The notes below the pieces were generated by a model. The model ran no database searches. It was not told the origin of the DNA and was given only the letters and a program-made list of their open reading frames with translations. From the NCBI RefSeq assembly GCF_010537335.1, contig NZ_AP019711.1:558001-622000 (forward strand): a DNA stretch of 64,000 nt. The letters are read 5' to 3'. The stretch is from Amedibacterium intestinale (lineage in GTDB: Bacteria; Bacillota_I; Bacilli_A; Erysipelotrichales; Erysipelotrichaceae). Made by a program: the position numbers and the translations under genes. How positions within the stretch are numbered: the stretch's first letter is position 1; every line of letters starts with the position of its first letter. Below are positions 54,237-62,385 of the stretch, piece by piece.

Positions 54237-55110
54237 TACTTACCTTAGACATAAAATATCAAAAGAACAAAGAGAAGTTTCAAATCTTGTGAAAGATAAA
54301 ATTGAGGAAACATTGCAGACGCTGCCACAGACAACACCGAATGAAAAAAAATCCCTCCATCTTCCACGATTTGCATTTGCGGCAGGATGTTTGGTGTTTG
54401 TGATGGTATTCCTGCTTCCCAATGTAAGTGTCGTATATGCCGATACGATGGAAAAAGTTCCATTTATTGGGGATATCATCCATGTTGTTACGATCAGGAA
54501 TTATTTCTATTCTGATGACAAACATGAAATGGATATTAAAGTGCCAAAAGTTGAACATGAAAACAGCAGCGCATTAGATTCTATAAATGAGGAAATAACA
54601 GAATTAACGGATACTGTTTTAAAACGGTTTTATGCAGATCTGGAACAAATCAAAGATAAGGGACACAGCTCTGTTTATGTTGATTATAATGTAGTTACCA
54701 ATACGGATTTTTGGTTTACCTTGAAGATACAGGTTGTTGAAGCAGCGGGAAGTGGAAATACATACTATGAATATTATCACTTGGATAAAAGAGCTGATAA
54801 AATTATAAAACTAGGGGATATTGTAGAAAAGGAAGCATTTTATGAAGTAGTAGAAAAGGATATAGAAAAGCAAATGCTGCAAAAAATGAAAGAGGATAAA
54901 AATTTGGTATACTGGGTAAAAGATGCTACTTTTGGAGACTGTGTTTCGATTGATTCCAAGCATAATTTTTACTGGGATAAAGAAGGAAATCTTGTGGTGC
55001 CATTTGATAAATATGAAGTTTCTCCAGGTTATATGGGTACACCAGAATTTTGTGTCAAAAAAGATATTATAAAGAAATATTTAAAAGATGAGTTTAAAGA
55101 TATGTTTTAA
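54223..55110 (+). CDS. rsiV: RsiV-type anti-sigma factor (lysozyme-binding family)
   Basis: A 295-residue membrane protein: a cytoplasmic N-terminus (residues 1-48) that should hold SigV, one membrane segment (about 49-68), then DUF4163 and DUF3298 domains outside (about residues 95-285). This is the RsiV domain order. In B. subtilis and Enterococcus RsiV binds lysozyme directly and is then cut by signal peptidase; here the segment ends in NVSVVYADT, a good VxA signal-peptidase site. The gene overlaps sigV by 14 bases. Lysozyme sensing is inference from the family. Confidence 0.88.
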   Translation: MKKFDTYLRHKISKEQREVSNLVKDKIEETLQTLPQTTPNEKKSLHLPRFAFAAGCLVFVMVFLLPNVSVVYADTMEKVPFIGDIIHVVTIRNYFYSDDKHEMDIKVPKVEHENSSALDSINEEITELTDTVLKRFYADLEQIKDKGHSSVYVDYNVVTNTDFWFTLKIQVVEAAGSGNTYYEYYHLDKRADKIIKLGDIVEKEAFYEVVEKDIEKQMLQKMKEDKNLVYWVKDATFGDCVSIDSKHNFYWDKEGNLVVPFDKYEVSPGYMGTPEFCVKKDIIKKYLKDEFKDMF

Positions 55111-55132
55111 AAAGTAACTATGTTACTTAAGT

Positions 55133-55161
55133 AAAAGGTTGGTCATGATGATTGACCTTTT
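55133..55161 (+). terminator. Terminator after rsiV (GTCATRATGATT family)
   Basis: AAAAGGT pairs with ACCTTTT and the loop contains GTCATGATGATT. It ends the MBOAT-SGNH-sigV-rsiV locus and closely resembles the terminator at 45425. Confidence 0.75.
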
Positions 55162-55450
55162 AATTTTGATGGTGTAGCTAAGACACGATAGAAGAAAGGA
55201 GGTGTTATGATGTGCAATAGGTAAACCTTGTGGAACAATGGATTCATCTTATGAAAAAAACAAAAAGTAGTAACGAATTGACATGAAAAATACAAGAATT
55301 AGCTATGTATCGCTTATGAAAAGATAAGGCAGGATTTATCATTTATTAGTTTTCTAATACGTTTTATCTTCAATTCAAGGCGAATTTCCGTTATTTTTCC
55401 TACAAAAAGATAGGAAATCTTGTTATAATATGCTTTGCGAGGTGAATTTT
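55162..55450 (+). other. Intergenic region before scpA, with gene remnants
   Basis: No full gene is present. A perfect AAGGAGGTG ribosome site near 55197 is followed by only five codons and a stop, then by a protein-like frame (AIGKPCGTMDSSYEKNKK) one frame away, which suggests a decayed gene. A 14-codon frame from ATG 55282 is also seen. The last 55 bases hold the scpA promoter and a dyad. Confidence 0.4.
55396..55429 (+). promoter_or_regulatory. scpA promoter with an operator-like dyad
   Basis: TGTTATAAT (55421-55429) is a perfect extended -10 element. Directly upstream TTTCCTA (55396-55402) and TAGGAAA (55411-55417) form a perfect inverted repeat with an 8-base spacer, covering the -35 region. 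It could be an operator; the regulator is unknown. Confidence 0.5.
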
Positions 55451-56194
55451 ATGGCATTTACAATTACAATTGAACAGTTTGAAGGTCCTTTGGATTTAAT
55501 GCTGCATCTAATTAAAGAAAATAAACTTGACCTGTTTGATTTGGATATGAATTTGCTAAGTGAACAATATTTACAATATTTAAATGCCATGGAATCCATG
55601 CATCTGGAAATTGCCAGTGAATATCTTGCAGAGCTTGCAGGGTTGCTGGAATATAAAAGTAAAAAACTTCTTCCAAGAGAAAAAGTAGAAATAGAAGAAG
55701 AGTATGAAGAAGATCAAAGAGAACGTCTTGTGAAAAGGCTTTTAGAATATCAGCGTTATAAAGAAGTTAGTGCCGATTTTGAAAAGAAATATGAAGAGCG
55801 ACAGCTTTTGATGAGCAAACCAATCAGTGAAGAAACAAATAAATGGATGAAAACTTCTATTGAAAAGAAACTGGAAGGAAATCCTTATGATCTGATCAAA
55901 GCGATGAATAAAGTGCTTCGCCGTATGGCATTGGCACACCCGATAGAAACTCGTATGACTGTAAAAGAGTTGTCTAGTGATGAGCGTATCTTGCAAATAA
56001 AAAAACGTTTAGAGGGGTTTGTAGGAAAAATGAACTTTGAACAGCTTTGCAGTGACTGTACAGATTTGCATATGGTTATCGTTACCTTTCTTTCTATATT
56101 GGATTTAATTAAACATAAGGAAATCACCTTTACGGTAGATGAAGAAGAAACGATTTGGATTATTAAAGGAGAAAACAGTTATGGAGAAGTATAA
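55451..56194 (+). CDS. scpA: Segregation and condensation protein ScpA
   Basis: ScpA is the kleisin subunit that bridges the heads of the SMC dimer in the bacterial condensin. The 247-residue protein has the family opening FTITIEQFEGPLDLMLHLI, the LEIASEYLAELAGLLEYKSKKLLP block near residue 55, a charged middle, and a C-terminal winged-helix domain (VTFLSILDLIKHKEITFTV). The ATG at 55451 is used because GAGGTGAA precedes it; the frame is open 21 bases upstream. Its end overlaps scpB by 14 bases. Confidence 0.95.
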   Translation: MAFTITIEQFEGPLDLMLHLIKENKLDLFDLDMNLLSEQYLQYLNAMESMHLEIASEYLAELAGLLEYKSKKLLPREKVEIEEEYEEDQRERLVKRLLEYQRYKEVSADFEKKYEERQLLMSKPISEETNKWMKTSIEKKLEGNPYDLIKAMNKVLRRMALAHPIETRMTVKELSSDERILQIKKRLEGFVGKMNFEQLCSDCTDLHMVIVTFLSILDLIKHKEITFTVDEEETIWIIKGENSYGEV

Positions 56195-56729
56195 ACAAAT
56201 ACTGGAAGGACTTCTTTTTTTAAGTGGGGATGAAGGCCTTTGCATGACGCAGCTGTTAGGGGTGTTTCAAGATGAATTAACGCAAGAAACACTGGAAACA
56301 CTGCTTGATGAAATGATGAAAGAATATATGGAGCAGGCAAGAGGATTTGAGCTTGTTTGTTATGGGGGCGTATATAAACTGGTATCAAAGGCAATCGTAC
56401 ATCCATATGCGGAAAAGTTATTCTCTAAAATTCATGTGGCAACGTTATCGAATGCAGCTATGGAAACTCTGGCCATCATTGCTTACAAACAGCCAATTAC
56501 AAGAGCTGAGGTTGAAGAAATTCGTGGTGTAAACTGCGATATGATGGTGCGTAAGCTAATGGCTAGAAACTTGATTAAAGAATGTGGAAGAAGTGATGCA
56601 CCGGGAAGACCTTTTTTATATGAAGTTACAGAAGAGTTTATGGATACTTTTAAACTTGAAAGTTTAAAGGAATTGCCGGAATTGCCGGAATTTAAAGAAG
56701 AAACAGAAGAAGAACTGTTCGTAGAATAG
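56181..56729 (+). CDS. scpB: Segregation and condensation protein ScpB
   Basis: ScpB binds ScpA in the SMC complex. The 182-residue protein has two winged-helix domains; family segments are ILEGLLFLSGDEG at the start, ATLSNAAMETLAIIAYKQPITRAEVEEIRGV near residue 90 and GRSDAPGRPFLYEVTEEF near residue 138, read in blocks. It begins inside scpA at ATG 56181, behind AAAGGAGA. A hairpin terminator is built from its last codons. Confidence 0.95.
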   Translation: MEKYKQILEGLLFLSGDEGLCMTQLLGVFQDELTQETLETLLDEMMKEYMEQARGFELVCYGGVYKLVSKAIVHPYAEKLFSKIHVATLSNAAMETLAIIAYKQPITRAEVEEIRGVNCDMMVRKLMARNLIKECGRSDAPGRPFLYEVTEEFMDTFKLESLKELPELPEFKEETEEELFVE

Positions 56730-56741
56730 TTCTTCTTTTTC
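56707..56741 (+). terminator. Terminator overlapping the end of scpB
   Basis: AAGAAGAACT (56707-56716) and AGTTCTTCTT (56728-56737) form a perfect 10-bp stem with an 11-base loop, followed by Ts. The scpB stop codon lies at the base of the 3' arm. Confidence 0.75.
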
Positions 56742-56774
56742 TTTTTGTCTCATATATTTTTGAATGGTGATATG

Positions 56775-57746
56775 ATGAAAATACTGGTAAGTATAGTAGT
56801 TAGTATTTTGTTCATTTGTTCAAGTATATCTGCAGATTCTTATTGTGTCATGAGTGGGGAAGATGGAAACATTATCGAAGAAAAGGACATGCATAAACAG
56901 CAAAGTGTTGCCAGTATTTCAAAGATCATGACGGCAATTATTGTGATAGAGAATGGAAATTTATATGATACATGGAAATGCAGCGATGCGATTGATAAAG
57001 CTTATGGTTCTATGTTGTATTTGAAAAAAGGACAAGAGGTATCTGTTGAAATGCTGCTGTATGGCTTGCTGCTTAGAAGTGGGAATGATGTAGCAGTAGA
57101 ACTGGCACACCATGAATCTGGAAGTATAGAAGCCTTTGTAGATAGGATGAATAAAAAGGCAAAAGATATAGGTATGTTAAATACGGTATTTAAAAATCCA
57201 AGCGGACTTGATGAAGAAGATGGAGGAAATCTTTCAACAGCTTATGATATGGCGATACTTATGCGCTATGCAATACAAAATCCAGTCTTTGTGAAAATTA
57301 GTTCTAGTAAATATTATAAAACAAAAGAAAATGGGACATGGAAGAATAAAAATCGACTGCTGTTTGAATATCCGTTTACAATAAGCGGGAAAACAGGATT
57401 TACGAAAAAGGCAGGAAGAACCTTGGTAAGTGCTGCAAGTTACAATGATATGCACAGTATTGTTGTTACATTAAATAAAGGAGATGATTTTGCCTTTCAT
57501 GAAGAGAAACATACTGCTTTTTTAAATGACTACAAAAATCTGGAAGTGCTAGAAAAAGGTACGTATCGTATTCTAGGAAGGAATTATACAGTAGATGAAG
57601 CAATTTCCATGAATTTAAAAAAAGATACAAAAGAACAAATAGAAACCTTTTCTTATATTGATAAGAAAAAATTATATGTAGAAGTACTTCAGAAAGGGAA
57701 TGAGCAGGTGTTTTCTTATATGGCAGGCAAAGGAGTTAGAAAATGA
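56775..57746 (+). CDS. dacB: D-alanyl-D-alanine carboxypeptidase (DacB/DacF type)
   Basis: A 323-residue low-molecular-weight penicillin-binding protein that trims D-Ala from peptidoglycan stem peptides. An N-terminal signal segment (residues 2-20) precedes the serine peptidase domain with ASISKIMT (SxxK near residue 46), the SGN motif in LLRSGNDVAVEL, and SGKTGFT (KTG). The neighbourhood scpA-scpB-dacB-spmA-spmB-rluB is that of B. subtilis, where DacB controls cortex cross-linking under sigma-E. The start is one of two adjacent ATGs. It overlaps spmA by 4 bases. Confidence 0.88.
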   Translation: MKILVSIVVSILFICSSISADSYCVMSGEDGNIIEEKDMHKQQSVASISKIMTAIIVIENGNLYDTWKCSDAIDKAYGSMLYLKKGQEVSVEMLLYGLLLRSGNDVAVELAHHESGSIEAFVDRMNKKAKDIGMLNTVFKNPSGLDEEDGGNLSTAYDMAILMRYAIQNPVFVKISSSKYYKTKENGTWKNKNRLLFEYPFTISGKTGFTKKAGRTLVSAASYNDMHSIVVTLNKGDDFAFHEEKHTAFLNDYKNLEVLEKGTYRILGRNYTVDEAISMNLKKDTKEQIETFSYIDKKKLYVEVLQKGNEQVFSYMAGKGVRK

Positions 57747-58315
57747 ATATAGTATGGATGGGAATGCTTTTATTATCTTTTGCTGTAGCGTTATATCATG
57801 GGGATGTTGAAGTATTAAATCATGTGTTTATGGAAGTAGGAAAGGACACTTTTGATTTTGTGCTGCCATTGTTATGTGTAACTGCTTTTTGGAATGGTAT
57901 TTTGTATATTGCAAAGGATGCAGGTATTTTATTGTTTCTAGAAAAACTCATGCATCCCTTGTTAAGACGTTTATTCCCAGATATAAAAGAAGATCGTCAA
58001 ACACTAGGTTATATTGCCAGCAATGTGGTTGTGAATATGGTAGGACTTGGTTCGGCTGCTACACCTATGGGCTTAAAAGCAATGGAAGGTATGCAGAAGC
58101 ATAATCATGATAAAACAAAAGCTACACGATCTATGGTTACATTTCTTGTATTAAATACAGCAGGTGTAACCCTTTTATCAACGACACTACTTGCGATACG
58201 ATCAAATTTTCATTCTCAAAACCCTGCTTCCTTTATGCCTTATGCCATCATCGCCACCTGTTTTGCATCTTTTGCCGGTTTGTTGATGGATCGATGGAGA
58301 AACTATCATGAGTAA
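57743..58315 (+). CDS. spmA: Spore maturation protein SpmA
   Basis: SpmA is a membrane protein needed, with SpmB, for full dehydration of the spore core. The 190-residue protein has four to five hydrophobic segments and the nucleoside-recognition/Gate-domain pattern NVVVNMVGLGSAATPMGLKAME near residue 92, then MVTFLVLNTAGVTLL. It is coupled to dacB by an ATGA overlap and to spmB by an 8-base overlap, giving a sporulation operon with dacB. Confidence 0.94.
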   Translation: MNIVWMGMLLLSFAVALYHGDVEVLNHVFMEVGKDTFDFVLPLLCVTAFWNGILYIAKDAGILLFLEKLMHPLLRRLFPDIKEDRQTLGYIASNVVVNMVGLGSAATPMGLKAMEGMQKHNHDKTKATRSMVTFLVLNTAGVTLLSTTLLAIRSNFHSQNPASFMPYAIIATCFASFAGLLMDRWRNYHE

Positions 58316-58820
58316 GAGTATTTATATACTTCCTATCATCGTCATTGTTATCCTGCTTATTGCTTTTTTCAAAAGGATAAATGCATATCATTCATTTACA
58401 TGTGGAGTACAAGATGGAATTCGACTGTTTATTGAAATATATCCAGCTATGCTTGCTATGATGTTTGCGATTTCCATGCTGGAAGAAAGTGGACTAATGG
58501 ATATGGCAGGCAGCTTTTTTTCTAATCTAATTCCTTCAATTCCTAAAGATATATGGCCAATGATCTTCTTTCGGCCGATATCGGGAAATGCTTCTTTAGC
58601 AATACTTTCTCATATATTTGAAGAAAATGGTCCGGATTCTTTGGCAGGTATGATGGCAAGTATTTTACAGGGTTCTACAGATACTACATTTTATGTGATT
58701 ACCTTATATTATTCCAGTGTAGGAATTTCAAAAATAAAGAATTCTTTAAGCATTGGTTTGTTCGCAGATTTTGCAGGAATCAGCATGGCAATTTTACTGG
58801 CACTGTATTTCTTTAAATAA
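58308..58820 (+). CDS. spmB: Spore maturation protein SpmB
   Basis: The partner of SpmA, also with a Gate domain. The 170-residue membrane protein has IRLFIEIYPAMLAMMFAISML near residue 40, FFRPISGNASLAILSHIFEENGPDS near residue 88 and LQGSTDTTFYVITLYYSSVGI near residue 125. Its last 24 bases, including the stop codon, are repeated exactly at 61506-61529, downstream of the GGDEF/EAL gene, which shows that this spot received an insertion. Confidence 0.94.
   Translation: MSKSIYILPIIVIVILLIAFFKRINAYHSFTCGVQDGIRLFIEIYPAMLAMMFAISMLEESGLMDMAGSFFSNLIPSIPKDIWPMIFFRPISGNASLAILSHIFEENGPDSLAGMMASILQGSTDTTFYVITLYYSSVGISKIKNSLSIGLFADFAGISMAILLALYFFK
58797..58820 (+). repeat. 24-bp direct repeat, copy in spmB
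   Basis: The last eight codons of spmB, stop included. The same 24 bases occur at 61506-61529, so the 2.7 kb between them is bracketed by a direct repeat. Confidence 0.95.
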
Positions 58821-59017
58821 AAGCAATGAATTAATGATAAATGAATTGAATTAAAAATAGAAAGTGTTATATTTAAGTTGTAAAGAAATAATGATGTTTA
58901 ATAATTAAGTTTTTTATAATAAAGAACAATATCGACGAATAATGCAGCAAGTAAATCTTCCATTATACAATCAATTTGATTTTTAATTGATGATTAAAAA
59001 AGAATGGTGGCTAGAAT

Positions 59018-61246
59018 ATGAAAAAACACAAGAGAATTATTTTTTTGGTTATATTGAGTATTATGGGATTAGTTAATGCATTATTATTATTCAACAAATA
59101 TATTGATAACAAACTGGAATCCCAGCTCATGACTTCTTTGGAAAATTTATCACAACAAAACGTTGTTATTATAAACCACCAGATTGAGGATAAGTTTTCT
59201 TTGCTTCAAATGTTCACAAATGAGGTAGGGGATAAGAAAAACTATGATATTGTTCAAAATCATAAAAAAGTAGAGAAACTATCTCAAATTTTCGGCTTTC
59301 GATTGGTCGGTATTGCTTTGCCTGATGGAACCGCATATACAAGTTACAAAAAAGTCGTAGATGTTAGTCAGCGCAGGTATTTTCAAGAGAGTATGAAAGG
59401 TAAAAACTATGTAAGTGAACCATTAGATGATATTTATGATCCTAATGTAAAAATAAATGTATACAGTGTTCCCATCTATGATGAGTACAAAAATATAAAA
59501 GGTGTTTTTTTTACAACTTATAAGAATGAAGATTTTAAGAAATTTTTACGAATTTCATCTTATAATGGGAAAGGCTATTCTTATATTTTAGATTCAAAGG
59601 GAAATGTTATCTCAGATTCTCCACAGGCGCAGATTTATGGTACAAAAAATATGTTTAAAACGCTTGAAAAATATAGTGAAAATAAGGAAATTGTCAACCA
59701 AATGAAAAAAGACTTTCAAAATGGACAAGGAGGGGAGATCAGCTACAACTACAAAGGTTATAAATATGCCAATTATGCACCACTTAACATCAATGACTGG
59801 TGGTGTGTGACGATTGTTCCAAAAAATGTATTGGAACAACGAATTTTACCTATTAGTTATGGTGTTATCGCAATCTGTATAGCAATCTTTATAGTATCAT
59901 TAGGTGTGATTGCTTATATAGTATTAAAACAAAATAAATATCAAAGCCATTTAAAGAAAATTGCTTACTATGACAAATTAACTGAAATCCATAATAAAGC
60001 CTATCTTGAAGAGAAACTTACCCAAAATATAAATGCAAATACAGAGAAGAAGAGTGCTTTAGTTATTTACAATATACGCAAATTTAAAATGATTAATGAG
60101 ATATATGGTACTGGGGCAGGTGATTATATTCTAAAGAGTTTTGCGAATAGTCTAAAACAATATAAAACAAATGAATTAGAAATTGTTGTTCGTGGATATG
60201 GAGATGAATTTGCTGTATTATATTTCTATAATCATAAAGAAGAGCTGGAGAAAAGGATTCAATCAATATTGGCAATAAATAAACATATTCAATATTTAAG
60301 TTATCCGATTGATTTATCTTTTGCAGTTGGTATTTATGAAATAAAAAACATGAATTGTATGTTTGAACGAATATATAATTACGCCAGTATTGCGAAAAAT
60401 GAAAATAAAGAAAGACAAGATTTGTTCACTTACTATTGTGATGAGCTTGGCAATGAACAAATAACAATCAAACGAAAAGAAGATGCTATTAAAAAAGGAA
60501 TTGAGAATAAGGAATTTAAAGCATGGTTTCAACCTAAATTTGATGCAAAAAGCAAAAAAATTACAGGTATGGAAGCTTTAGCTCGATGGGAAAAAGAGGA
60601 TGGCAGCATATTATTACCAAATTATTTTATTTCATTAAGTGAGAAAATCCGATTAATACAAGATATTGATGAGCTGGTTTTTATTGATGTCTGTAAAAAA
60701 ATAAAACAATGGGAGCTGCAAGGATTGTCGATTTTACCAGTTTCAGTTAATTTATCACAAGCATATTTAAATGGATTAAGTGCATTGAATCATCTTAAAA
60801 AGATAATGGATGAATATGGTGTGTCGAGTGAATTCATTCAATTAGAAATTACTGAGAGCTACATGATAGATAATGAAGAGTCATTAAATTTGGCTGTTAC
60901 TAAGATGCATGAGTATGGCTTTAAAGTTTTATTAGATGATTTTGGTGTAGGATACTCTTCATTGATGTCAATACATTCATTAGATTTTGATATTCTTAAG
61001 ATTGATAAGAGTTTTGTTGATGCTATTGGAACTGCATCTGGAAATGCGATTATTCAGTATACGATTCAATTAGGGAAAAAATTGGATATGAAAATTGTTG
61101 TTGAGGGAGTAGAAACAAAAGAGCAATACGAATTCCTAAAAATATGTGGATGTGATGAAATACAAGGATATTATTTTGCAAAGCCACAAACATTTTATGA
61201 AATTAGTAAAATTTTGATGCTTAAAAAGGAAAACATTTCATATTGA
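59018..61246 (+). CDS. Membrane-bound GGDEF/EAL protein; likely c-di-GMP phosphodiesterase
   Basis: A 742-residue signalling protein. A first membrane segment (residues 8-26), an extracytoplasmic Cache-like sensor (about 30-280, with SQRRYFQESMKGKNYVSEP and a WWCVTIVP end), and a second segment (about 286-308) precede a GGDEF domain (about 320-480) and an EAL domain (about 490-740). The GGDEF motif is degenerate (GYGDEF, with Asn for the first Asp in VIYNIRKFKMINE), so cyclase activity is doubtful. The EAL domain keeps EAL, NLSQ, LEITES, LDDFG, DKSF and VEGVET, so it should hydrolyse c-di-GMP. It is inserted between spmB and rluB and is more AT-rich than both. Confidence 0.9.
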   Translation: MKKHKRIIFLVILSIMGLVNALLLFNKYIDNKLESQLMTSLENLSQQNVVIINHQIEDKFSLLQMFTNEVGDKKNYDIVQNHKKVEKLSQIFGFRLVGIALPDGTAYTSYKKVVDVSQRRYFQESMKGKNYVSEPLDDIYDPNVKINVYSVPIYDEYKNIKGVFFTTYKNEDFKKFLRISSYNGKGYSYILDSKGNVISDSPQAQIYGTKNMFKTLEKYSENKEIVNQMKKDFQNGQGGEISYNYKGYKYANYAPLNINDWWCVTIVPKNVLEQRILPISYGVIAICIAIFIVSLGVIAYIVLKQNKYQSHLKKIAYYDKLTEIHNKAYLEEKLTQNINANTEKKSALVIYNIRKFKMINEIYGTGAGDYILKSFANSLKQYKTNELEIVVRGYGDEFAVLYFYNHKEELEKRIQSILAINKHIQYLSYPIDLSFAVGIYEIKNMNCMFERIYNYASIAKNENKERQDLFTYYCDELGNEQITIKRKEDAIKKGIENKEFKAWFQPKFDAKSKKITGMEALARWEKEDGSILLPNYFISLSEKIRLIQDIDELVFIDVCKKIKQWELQGLSILPVSVNLSQAYLNGLSALNHLKKIMDEYGVSSEFIQLEITESYMIDNEESLNLAVTKMHEYGFKVLLDDFGVGYSSLMSIHSLDFDILKIDKSFVDAIGTASGNAIIQYTIQLGKKLDMKIVVEGVETKEQYEFLKICGCDEIQGYYFAKPQTFYEISKILMLKKENISY

Positions 61247-61589
61247 AAATGAACTCTATACAGAGTGAATAAAGGGTTAAGTTAAAAAATCCTATGAGGA
61301 AGAAAACATATTTTTGATAGATATTTTTGTGGATTTCTCAAGATATGAACTTGCCTACTGAAAAAAAGCATGGAAAATTCGTTCATTACTTCAAATAAAT
61401 AAGAGACTTTCAATTAGCTTAATTATACATATTCATTTTAAATTGGATTAAAAATTATTTTGTCAAGAATATAGATTTATTGAAAACTTTACCAAAAGTA
61501 AAAGGCTGGCACTGTATTTCTTTAAATAATGCTTGCAAAGTTATAGATTTCATGTAAAATAACGTACGAGATAACAGGATGGTGATCAT
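61247..61589 (+). other. Intergenic region between the GGDEF/EAL gene and rluB
   Basis: No gene, hairpin terminator or clear promoter was seen. The only marked feature is the 24-bp repeat of the spmB 3' end at 61506-61529. The sequence from there to rluB probably is the original spmB-rluB spacer, and the part before it came with the inserted gene. Confidence 0.5.
61506..61529 (+). repeat. 24-bp direct repeat, copy downstream of the GGDEF/EAL gene
   Basis: Exact copy of the last 24 bases of spmB (58797-58820), here not part of any gene. The upstream neighbouring bases differ between the copies, so the repeat is sharply bounded. Confidence 0.95.
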
Positions 61590-62327
61590 ATGGAAAGGTT
61601 ACAGAAAGTAATTGCACAGGCAGGAATTGCTTCTCGTCGTAAAGCAGAAGAGATGATTGCGGCAGGCAGGGTTCGTGTAAATGGTGAAATCGTAAGTGAA
61701 ATGGGATATAAGGTAAAACGTGGAGACTATATTGAAGTAGATGGTAATCCAATTGAAAAAGAAAACAAAGTATATTTTCTGATGAACAAGCCGAAGAAAA
61801 CAATGTGTACCAGCAACGATGAATTTGGCAGACAGACAGTTGTAGATCTGATTGATTGCAAAGAAAGAATTTTCACAGTAGGACGTTTGGATTATGATAC
61901 AAGTGGTTTGCTTCTGTTAACAAATGATGGAGAATTTGCGAATGAAATCATTCATCCCCGCTACCATATTCCAAAAGTATATAATTTAACGATCAACGGT
62001 ATTTTGACAGGAGAAGATAAAAAGAAAATCAAGGAAGGAATTGTTCTTGATGATGGTATCAAAACACTTCCTGCAAAATATAAAATGACAGAAATTGATA
62101 AAGAAAAAAATCAGTGCAGTTTAGATTTGACAATTTATGAAGGAAGAAATCGTCAAATTAAACGTATGATGGAATCTTTAGGGTATGAAGTGCGCCGTTT
62201 ACATCGCAAAGAGCTGGCTTTCTTAAAATGCAGTGACTTAAAACAGGGAGAATATCGAAAATTAAAACCATTTGAAGTACAGCAGTTAAGAAGTCTTTCA
62301 CAAAAAGGGGTACTAAAAAATAAATAA
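61590..62327 (+). CDS. rluB: 23S rRNA pseudouridine synthase RluB
   Basis: A 245-residue RluB/RsuA-type pseudouridine synthase. The N-terminal S4 RNA-binding domain (LQKVIAQAGIASRRKAEEMI) is followed by the synthase domain with VGRLDYDTSGLLLLTNDG near residue 105, whose Asp is catalytic, and the closing EGRNRQIKRMMESLGYEVRRLHR near residue 190. RluB modifies 23S rRNA position 2605 (E. coli numbering). Its place downstream of spmAB matches Bacillus. GGTGAT precedes the ATG; a terminator follows. Confidence 0.94.
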   Translation: MERLQKVIAQAGIASRRKAEEMIAAGRVRVNGEIVSEMGYKVKRGDYIEVDGNPIEKENKVYFLMNKPKKTMCTSNDEFGRQTVVDLIDCKERIFTVGRLDYDTSGLLLLTNDGEFANEIIHPRYHIPKVYNLTINGILTGEDKKKIKEGIVLDDGIKTLPAKYKMTEIDKEKNQCSLDLTIYEGRNRQIKRMMESLGYEVRRLHRKELAFLKCSDLKQGEYRKLKPFEVQQLRSLSQKGVLKNK

Positions 62328-62341
62328 CATAAATAGGATAG

Positions 62342-62368
62342 AAAGGTTTGTGTCATGCAAACCTTTTT
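62342..62368 (+). terminator. Terminator after rluB
   Basis: AAAGGTTTG pairs with CAAACCTTT around a 7-base loop (TGTCATG), followed by Ts. Confidence 0.85.
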
Positions 62369-62385
62369 GAATATCAAAAAAAAAC

